Assembly: GCF_017591425.1 (NCBI RefSeq)
Contig: NW_024464918.1
Location: 10,848,001 to 10,912,000 of the forward strand
Length of the DNA stretch: 64,000 nucleotides
Reading direction: 5' to 3'
Origin: Ochotona curzoniae
Taxonomy: Eukaryota > Chordata > Mammalia > Lagomorpha > Ochotonidae
Shown here: piece by piece, positions 57,563 to 64,000 of the stretch
How the letters are laid out: each line of letters begins with the position of its first letter
How positions within the stretch are numbered: position 1 is the first letter of the stretch
The notes under the pieces: model-generated
The model's database searches: none
What the model was told of the DNA's origin: nothing
Seen by the model: only the letters and a program-made list of their open reading frames with translations
Program-made: the position numbers and the translations under genes

Positions 57563-58680
57563 GATCATAGGGCAGCTCAATTTTCAGTTCTGTAGGACTC
57601 TCCATGTTGATCTCCATAGTGGTTGTACCAGCCTATACTCCCACCAACAGTGAAGGAGGGTACCTTTCTTCTACATCCAGGGCAGCAAGTGTTGTTAGTG
57701 CTGAGTTCTGAATGTAGGCCAACCTCACCTGAATGCAGTTTTTGGTATTTCCTTGTCAGCTTGGGCGCCTGAGCATTTTTCCCCATGTCCATTAGCCAAT
57801 TGAATTTGTTCTTTTGAAAAAAATCTCTGTTTATTTACTCTGTCCATTTATTTACAAGATTATTTATTTTGCTGTCATTGAGTTTCTGAAGCTCTTTGTA
57901 AATCCTAGATATTAGTGCCCTGTCGGTTGTGTAGTGTGCAAGGATTTCCTCCCATTCTGATGGTTGCTTCATTTTAATCATTTCTTTTGAGAATCTTCAT
58001 GTCTGTGTTCATCAAGGGTATCGGTCTGTAGCTCTCTTTCACTTTTGTGTCTCTATCTGACTTTGGTAGTAAGGTGATATTGGCTTCATAGAAAGAGTGT
58101 GGAAGGTTTGCTTCTGTTTCTGTTCTTTGGAATAGCTCATGCAGGTTTGGGGTAAGTTCTTGAAACATTTGATAGAATTTTGCAGCAAAGCCTGACTGAT
58201 AGCATCATTTGGTTCAGGAAGGTCTTTGATATTCTTTTTCATTTTTATCAGTGACACACTGATCATTCAGTAGCATGTTACTTAACTTCATGTTGTTCTA
58301 AGTTTTCTAGTTTTCTCTCTGCTGTTGATTTTGTTGTATGACTTTTCATTTAAGGGGATGTATAGTAACTGGGTAGTAGAGACTATCACATACTGATGTA
58401 AAGAAACAATGCAGTGTGCATCTCTACTTCCAAATTAAAGGTGGACTGTCAATGAAACTGTTGAATGTATCTTAATAATAGGATACTGGACTCTCTGCCG
58501 TTGTCTATGCCCGCAATGTCAGTACATACTTTAATAGCAGAATGATGAGACTTATGACATTATATAGTGACATGGGGGAAATTAGTGTGTGTGGAGTATG
58601 CTAATTTGAGGAGGGAGGAAGGGAAATCCCAGAGCCTATGGAATTGTATCATGGAATAATAAAAATCAATACATTAATTA
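57563..58680 (+). mobile_element. Rearranged L1 insertion (copy B): inverted ORF2 pieces plus 3' UTR
   Basis: An exact 15-bp duplication aaattgaatgtgact (57548-57562 and 58681-58695) bounds a 1.1-kb unit. The right part, about 58350-58680, is the L1 3' UTR in plus orientation. It has TAATAGGATACTGGACTCTCTG, GCCCGCAATGTCAGTACATAC and GGGAAATCCCAGAGCCTATGG, with an AT-rich tail. The left part is ORF2 on the minus strand. An INSREKTRKL-like piece lies at 58290-58345, and RT-region sequence (ELTPNLHELFQRTETEANL, HSFYEANITLLPKSDRD, YRPIPLMNTDMKIL) at about 57985-58200. An abrupt jump near 57980 leads to the ORF2 C-terminal part, ending TVGGSIGWYNHYGD near 57610. The frames are broken. The single pair of duplications shows that the inverted structure went in as one unit. 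Confidence 0.85.
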
Positions 58681-58695
58681 AAATTGAATGTGACT

Positions 58696-59829
58696 AAAGA
58701 TTTTTTCTTTTAGCACTTCTCACTACTTTACCAGTTTAGTTTTGAAAATAAATTCCCAGAAAAATTCAACCATTTCTTTAACAAGAAGAATCAAATTTGG
58801 TTTTAAAGATTTTTGTACTCCTTGGAAACGTGTTCAGTAAAGCTAAACTATCAGTGGCATCATGGCACTCCCTCTTTATCCTTAATTAAGGTTCATTAAG
58901 AACTCTGGATAGGCAAAGGCAGCGATAGAGGTCTGACTGGTCGCTATAACCTTGCGATATTTTTTTGAATTCTGTGTCAACAACATGAGCTCAAGCTGGT
59001 AACCTGAACACTCAAAGAAGAAAACTTTTGTAAAGAGTTTATTAGTGAGCTCCTGCCCTTGTTTTTCAGTCCCTTACTTTCCTTGTTCTTACTTCAGTTT
59101 CCATAACAACCCACCTCCCAGGAACAACTGGGGTTAATAATAAGGAGCATGTTTCCCTTTGCTTCTTATGTTTGTTTTTCAGGGAAATTGCATTTGCTGA
59201 CATACTGTCATCTACTCGACTGCTGATTGAATTTTAGTTTCCAAGCATTACAAACTCTTCAATGCTTAATACAATAATAATATTTTAAGTTTTGATAGTT
59301 GTTACTCTTGTATCAATATGTTAAAACAGTACATATTTTTTTAATTTAGAAAGTAGCAAAAATATAAGCTTTCTTTAACTTCAGCCAGTATTCTGAAAGA
59401 AGACAAATGTTGTTATGTGTTATTGATGTGAGGAATTGTTATAGAAAATGATTTCTATAGTGCTTTATTTGGAAAACAATTTCAGAAACTACGCACTTTC
59501 CAGCTAGTTTGTCAGTTCGTTACTAGACCCAGCTAGGATCACTCTCCCTGGTAGGTTGATTATGACTTCAGTATTCCCAATTCTGTTGACATCAAACATC
59601 TACTGTTTCTCATGTGTACGGAAGCTCGTACATGGGAGCATGGACATTTCCTGGTGGATATGTTTATTGCCTGGATTGTGGTACTGATACCACAGATATA
59701 TACCCAGATCCAAGCTCACAAAATTGTATATGTTAATGATAGATGGCTTTGGTATGCCAATGATATACCAAACAAAGATGGAAAAAATAAATATAACGAG
59801 TTTTTCAAATATTAATCTATTTTGTGAAT
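58696..59829. other. Mostly unassigned sequence
   Basis: Near 59650-59770 a block (CCTGGATTGTGGTACTGATACC, CAAAATTGTATATGTTAATG, GGTATGCCAATGATATACC) resembles an old interspersed repeat that I cannot name with confidence. Otherwise nothing is recognised. Confidence 0.3.
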
Positions 59830-60090
59830 TCTTTTTGGTTTTCTACACGGATTGATTGTTTGGACAGGTAGAGTTTTCTTCATTCTATTTAGTTTTTATT
59901 TCTAGCCTTTCTTGTTCTTGTTACTTTACTTTGTTGTGCTGGCTACAGCTTTCTAGTATAATGATGACTACAAGCAGTGAAAGCAGAGTTGATAGTGACA
60001 ATCTTGTCTTATTGCCAAATGTAAGGGAAAAGGAAAGTCTGATGTTAGCTATAAGTCTTTTGTTTTTTTAAGTATTCTTTAAAACATTGA
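59830..60090 (-). mobile_element. L1 ORF2 RT-region fragment, antisense
   Basis: GCAGAGTTGATAGTGACAATC, TTGTCTTATTGCCAAATGTAAG, and GATGTTAGCTATAAGTC with TTTAAAACATTGAGGAAG follow the antisense L1 RT-region order. It is directly followed by the U6 pseudogene, which appears to have inserted into it. Confidence 0.55.
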
Positions 60091-60094
60091 GGAA

Positions 60095-60187
60095 GTATTC
60101 ACTTCGACAGCACATATACTAAAAAATTGGAACGATACAGAGAAAATTAGCACAGTCCCTGCACAAGGATGACACGCAAATGCATGG
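60095..60187 (+). pseudogene. U6 snRNA pseudogene, 3'-truncated
   Basis: It covers about 90 bases from GTATTCACTTCGACAGCACA through TTGGAACGATACAGAGAAAA and CAAGGATGACACGCAAAT. U6 is the spliceosomal catalytic RNA, about 107 nt. Here the last 15-20 bases are lost, replaced by GCATGG and an A10 run (60188-60197). Two extra A bases lie after ATATACTAAAA, and several changes are CpG-type transitions. No TATA box or PSE is evident upstream, so this is a retropseudogene. Confidence 0.95.
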
Positions 60188-60197
60188 AAAAAAAAAA

Positions 60198-60540
60198 CCA
60201 GAAATAGAACAGTAAACTTACTTCGAGACTTGGAAGGGGAGCTTTCTCTGGTCCTTGCTTAGTTCCAACTTTGGATCCCCACCCTCTCTTGCAATGACTA
60301 TCAGGGTCGCGCTGGATCCCCCTACTCCCCCTGGTTAGATAAGATAGACAGAGACCAATAAGGAAAGCTTAGAACCAGACAGGAAACAGTCAGCTTGGAC
60401 TCACATAGACTTTACTAGGTAGGACACAAAGATTAATTACTCCTAACTAAGGGATTGAAGATTTTTCTGCACACCCTTCCTAAAACTGTTCTGTGCCTCA
60501 ATTGTTAACATATGCCTTGTTAGAGCTATAAGCCTGTTTG
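60198..60540. other. Unassigned sequence after the U6 pseudogene
   Basis: A less AT-rich block at 60220-60440 (GGTCGCGCTGGATCCCCCTAC) stands out but matches nothing that I can name. Confidence 0.3.
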
Positions 60541-60862
60541 ATCTTATTTTTGTTGTAGTTGATAATTGGATATCTTGGCATATTGAAACAAGTCTGTATT
60601 TCAAATTTTCTCCTGCTGTTTGATTTTTCTGCTTTCATTTATTTCTTTAGTAAGTTGTCTAATTCTGTGGAGTCAATCTCTCTATTTGTAGTTGTTGCCT
60701 CTGTTAAGTGACACATTAATTTTTTGCTTGTATTTTAGTTTTGATTTTTGTTTTCCTTTGTGGTCACTCTTGAATCAATCTGTCCTGTGTTTTCCAATTA
60801 TTGATCTGAGTCTGGGTTCCAACATTTCACGCTAGTAATACTTCTGTTCTTTGCCAGTATGA

Positions 60863-60894
<32 letters not shown>

Positions 60895-61310
60895 CTGCGT
60901 CTGTGTGTGTGTCTGTGTGAGGAATTTGGGGAATGCATTCAGAGCTCTGTGAGTTCATAATTTCTCTTGGTGTTTGCTTTCCGCTCACCCATCTTGTTTC
61001 ACCTTTGCATATGCACATGAACTTGATCCAGCTACGGATGCATGATTTGCTCTTCAGTTTCAATCTGTTATGCCACAAGTGGATGACCAGAGATATATAA
61101 CTGCTTATCAGGTCCCAAATATTTCATGCATCACCCTGTCATTGAATTTACAGATCGTCTGCAGTTTTTTGCTAGACAAAATAAGGATCACTCTCCTCCC
61201 ACAAGGCTAGCTGTAACTTCAATCTTCTCTATTCTGTTTGTATCAAGATGGTTACTGTTTCTAACATAATATGGCGTTTTCTGATCTTTGTTCCAAATCA
61301 TTACACCCTC
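60541..61310. mobile_element. Possible antisense L1-derived sequence
   Basis: The style (TTCTAATTCTGTGG-like runs, CCTTTGTGGTCACTCTTG, ATTGATCTGAGTCTGGGTTCC) recalls antisense L1 ORF2 or 5' UTR sequence. In addition, GGATCACTCTCC at 61188-61199 recurs at 59538-59549 with similar following bases. I cannot place it in a known L1 map by eye. Confidence 0.3.
60865..60894. repeat. (TG)n microsatellite
   Basis: About 15 TG units followed by an interrupted TGTGTGTCTG stretch to 60918. Confidence 0.92.
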
Positions 61311-62070
61311 CCCTCTTAGACAACGAGCTGTTGACGACACACTTTACCCTGGAAAACGTGGAGGCTGAGAGTGTTGAGAGTGTCCGAGACATCTTCATGC
61401 TCTCTGCCCCTCCTCCCAACCTTCATCCTTATTAATCAAGGTTTCATATTTTTTTCTAAGCACATCTCAATTTTTTGTGTCATTGATCCATTTTTAAAGA
61501 CAGTTTCCTTTGGTACATTCTAGAATCCTGAAATCTTAGCATTTGATGTTTTTTGAGAAGACTGAGTTCTTTATTCTATCATTAAGAAAGTTTTACATAT
61601 TCCAAGTACCTTTTTTACAGTTCTTCTAAGAGGTATAAAAATAAGGTCACAGATTGTTGAGAGTTTTTTTTCAGACTTCTTTCATTAAACACAGTTGAAT
61701 TGTTTTCTATGTATTTGATACATATTGTCTAATAAAAATTTACACTTGTTAATCAGGTGAGGTTCTGTTGGTTTGGTATTTGTTTCTCCTTCTGCAGTGC
61801 ACCTTCAGAGGGAGAAGCATTACTCGGAACCATTGCATTGCATGTGAACCATTGCTCTGTTCTCATGCACTGTCTTTTTGAGATATGGAGTTTGTGAAGT
61901 GAAAGCTTCTAGAGGTTCTCTTTTTCCTTTGGTTCTTCTCTTTATCTCTGGTTACTTTTAGGAATGAGTTCTCAACATTTTTTTTTTTTTCTGTTTAAAC
62001 TATACCATCTGTATTCAGTGGTTTCTCTTATATGTTTCTTCTTTTCTGTTCATGTTCTCCTCTTGCAGCA
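61311..62070. other. Unassigned sequence
   Basis: A T-rich run lies at 61978-61991. No element is recognised. Confidence 0.35.
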
Positions 62071-62086
62071 AGATAATATTGCTTTA

Positions 62087-62176
62087 GTCTACGGCCATAC
62101 CACGCTGAACGCGCCTAATCTCTTCTGATCTCGGAAGCTAAGCAGGGTCGGGCCTGGTTATTACTTGGATGGGAGA
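62087..62176 (+). pseudogene. 5S rRNA retropseudogene, 3'-truncated and tailless
   Basis: GTCTACGGCCATACCACGCTG starts exactly at 5S nucleotide 1. It continues through GATCTCGGAAGCTAAGCAGG and TTATTACTTGGATGGGAGA to about nucleotide 90 of 121. The last 31 nucleotides and part of box C are missing, and there is no A tail. Flanking duplications match at 14 of 16 bases: agataatattgcttta (62071-62086) and agataatattacttaa (62174-62189), the latter overlapping the 5S sequence by the three bases AGA. This is the signature of a tailless retropseudogene made by L1 machinery from a truncated template. Confidence 0.95.
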
Positions 62177-62257
62177 TAATATTACTTAAAAAAATGTACT
62201 TAAGTCTTTACAAATCTCTTAGTCAAAGTGAAAGAGAAAATGGAAGTTGAGCTTAGG

Positions 62258-62295
62258 AAATGTGGACTCTGTCTTAGAAATGTGGACTCTGTCTT
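62258..62295. repeat. Tandem 20-bp duplication
   Basis: The unit aaatgtggactctgtctt with its flanks occurs twice in direct succession (starts about 62258 and 62278). Confidence 0.8.
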
Positions 62296-62296
62296 G

Positions 62297-62984
62297 GTTC
62301 ATCTGCTAAATGAACGGACAGGGGTGCTTCAATCCTAGAGTCACCCGACTCTTCAACTCTGAATCTGTGAGTTTAAGTTTTATTGTCAGCCATATCGTTT
62401 TGCATATTTAATCATATACATTGAAATCCAATGTATATATGTATGCAGTAAGCAGGATTTGTGTATATCAATCATATTTATCACTTAATAAGATTCTGCT
62501 GAGAGGTGAGAGAATTTTGAGTTGAAATAAACACCTTTTCCTTTTCCATGCCATGTTCTCGAATACAAATAAATTTTTGAGGTGATTAGATTCTAACAGC
62601 TTCCTTTTCTTAGAGGAAGGGAACATGGAGAAGTTAATGGGATGGCAGACAAGGCCTCAAAGGAGGTAATTGTGAAAGCTAAAAACGGGATTTCAAAAAT
62701 AGCCTACTTAATACTCTCCTTTGCTGCTGCCTCAGCTTTTTTCTCTTTTTAGGAATGCATTAATACAGCTTGATTTGTGCTAATTATTCGATTTGTATTA
62801 AACATCAGTGTAAATATTGAGATGGAAAAAATTTGCAAAAAATTATTGCAAATACATAAACCTAACGTGCTTTGTTTCTAAGGGAGGCGTTGTACTACTT
62901 CAGCAACCATGCTAAAGTACACATGGCTAATTAACGTTAAGTATATGTGATCTTTTGTAAGTGTATGTAATTCTTATTTGAAAA
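62297..62984. other. Unassigned AT-rich sequence
   Basis: It contains a small perfect inverted repeat (TATACATTG/CAATGTATA at about 62417-62439). I recognise no element. Confidence 0.35.
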
Positions 62985-63325
62985 ATATTTTTTCAAGTTT
63001 TAATTTGAGAGGGAATGAGAAAGATAAAAAGAGAAGGAGAGGGGTTGTGGAGAGAACCAAGAGAGTGAGAGGGAGAGAGAGCAGAAAAGAGCTAGAGAAT
63101 TCTCCTCTGCTGTTTCACTCTGCAAGGCTCGAGATTCAGGAACTCAGTTCAGGTTTTTCTTGTGGGAGGGGCAGGGAACCAACCTCTTGAGCCATCTTCT
63201 CACTTTCAAGGTGCGCCATTCCAGGATGGTGGAGGAGAGATAGAGCTGGGATTTGAACCCCATGATATGAGATGAGATGCAGAGGTCTCAATTCACATCT
63301 AAATCACTGTGGCAAGTACTTGCCC
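62985..63325 (-). mobile_element. Older C-type SINE
   Basis: TTTCAAGTTTTAATTTGAGAGG, a long GAGA-rich part, CTCCTCTGCTGTTTCACTC, GAGCTGGGATTTGAACCCC and AAATCACTGTGGCAAGTACTT are in antisense order. Confidence 0.75.
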
Positions 63326-63439
63326 CTTTAAAATTATTCTCAAAGAAATATGGATTTTTTTTTTAATTCACTGCCATAGAGGACAGACTTTATTCATTTT
63401 CAATCACTTTTTGGTTGGGATTTAGAATTAATCTTAACT

Positions 63440-63580
63440 TTGCCTTACCCAAATAATAACAATATTTTACTGAACATTTAGTATGTGGTAGACCTCAGGC
63501 TAAGTACTTTACAAAGAACATATTGACTTACGTTGTGAAGGGTAAACTAGGCCGAAAGATGTGACTCAGGCAGATGAAGC
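63440..63580 (+). mobile_element. MIR element
   Basis: AATAATAACAATATTTTACTGAAC, ATTTAGTATGTGGTAGACC, TCAGGCTAAGTACTTTACAAAG and AGATGTGACTCAGGCAG follow the MIR order (ATAATAGCTAACATTTATTGAG, TGCTAAGCGCTTTACA). Confidence 0.65.
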
Positions 63581-64000
63581 ATTATTGGTGATCGAAACAG
63601 TTTCAAAGGTATAACTTTTTTCTAAAGCATTTGTACTTTTAATTTTCAATTGTCATTCTTCCTTGTTTACCACCCATACTGGCTGTGCTAAGGGATATTT
63701 GTGATTGTTGACCATCTTACTGACTTTGTCTTTTGTTCTGCATCTGTTAATTTTGGGTCCTTTCTCCTCTATACTCTGAGTTTCTGTAAGTTATTCTATT
63801 CTTGGTCCATCTTTCCTACCATAAGTGGGTCGTGGACTTCATTGAACTTTCATTGAGGGATATTGGGATCAGGTACATACAATTTCACCTTTGTATAGAG
63901 TTAATCTAAGAAACCTGATGTTAGTGAAGGCGTGAGGGACATGATGCCGCTGTTGGAACCCCTCCAGCATCCCTGTCTGTGGCATGTCCCTTCATCCCCT
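63581..64000. other. Unassigned sequence
   Basis: Nothing recognisable before the window ends. Confidence 0.35.

Noticed and set aside
60095..60187. Possible functional U6 gene
   Set aside because: The 3' end is missing, there is an internal insertion, and no TATA or PSE is seen upstream.
62087..62176. Possible functional 5S rRNA gene
   Set aside because: The last 31 bases and part of box C are lost, and no T-run terminator follows in place.
1..64000. CRISPR arrays, bacterial operons, riboswitches, origins
   Set aside because: The sequence is mammalian repeat-rich DNA. No regularly spaced direct repeats of CRISPR type and no bacterial gene layout are present.

Overview
This is a mammalian nuclear window with no intact protein-coding gene that I can recognise. 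It is AT-rich, and its open reading frames are short and mostly explained by repeats. The dominant repeat, with about 40 copies or pieces, is a tRNA-headed SINE of the lagomorph C-repeat (CSINE) type. The youngest copies carry a GGGCCCGGCGCAGTGGCC-like head, a GCCATATGGGATCC-type middle, a CTGTATATCTGACTTTGC end and an AATAAAAATAAATAAATCTT tail. From memory that end is more like pika (Ochotona) than rabbit, so I read the organism as a lagomorph, probably a pika. No search was run.

Layout. 0.6-7.0 kb: an old antisense L1 split by a SINE, several SINEs and a rearranged L1 3' end. 7-12 kb: MIR/L2 relics and a clean solo retroviral LTR (11115-11479, 6-bp target duplication). 12-13 kb: an L1 3' end plus a young SINE. 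14-30 kb: mostly old SINEs, with two nested SINE-in-SINE insertions at 21.1-22.3 kb and long unassigned stretches. 30.7-33.4 kb: an L1 mosaic (rearranged 3' end, tandem duplication, antisense endonuclease piece, broken ORF1, start of ORF2, then a second antisense L1). 34.8-45.1 kb: dense SINEs, nearly all on the minus strand. 46.3-48.4 kb: an old antisense L1 abutting a CpG-rich segment of about 1.1 kb with a five-unit 38-bp minisatellite. 50.4-55.2 kb: the longest stretch without any SINE. 57.5-58.7 kb: a second rearranged L1 with a perfect 15-bp target duplication. 60.1 and 62.1 kb: U6 snRNA and 5S rRNA pseudogenes.

The main points of interest are these. (1) Three L1-derived copies share the same head-to-head join between antisense ORF2 and the L1 3' UTR, which suggests a propagating rearranged L1 family rather than independent accidents. 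(2) The 5S rRNA retropseudogene is 3'-truncated and tailless but has a target duplication. (3) An isolated CpG-rich island has no recognised gene. No genes can be said to work together here. The strong minus-strand excess of L1s and SINEs would fit an intron of a plus-strand gene, but that is only an inference.
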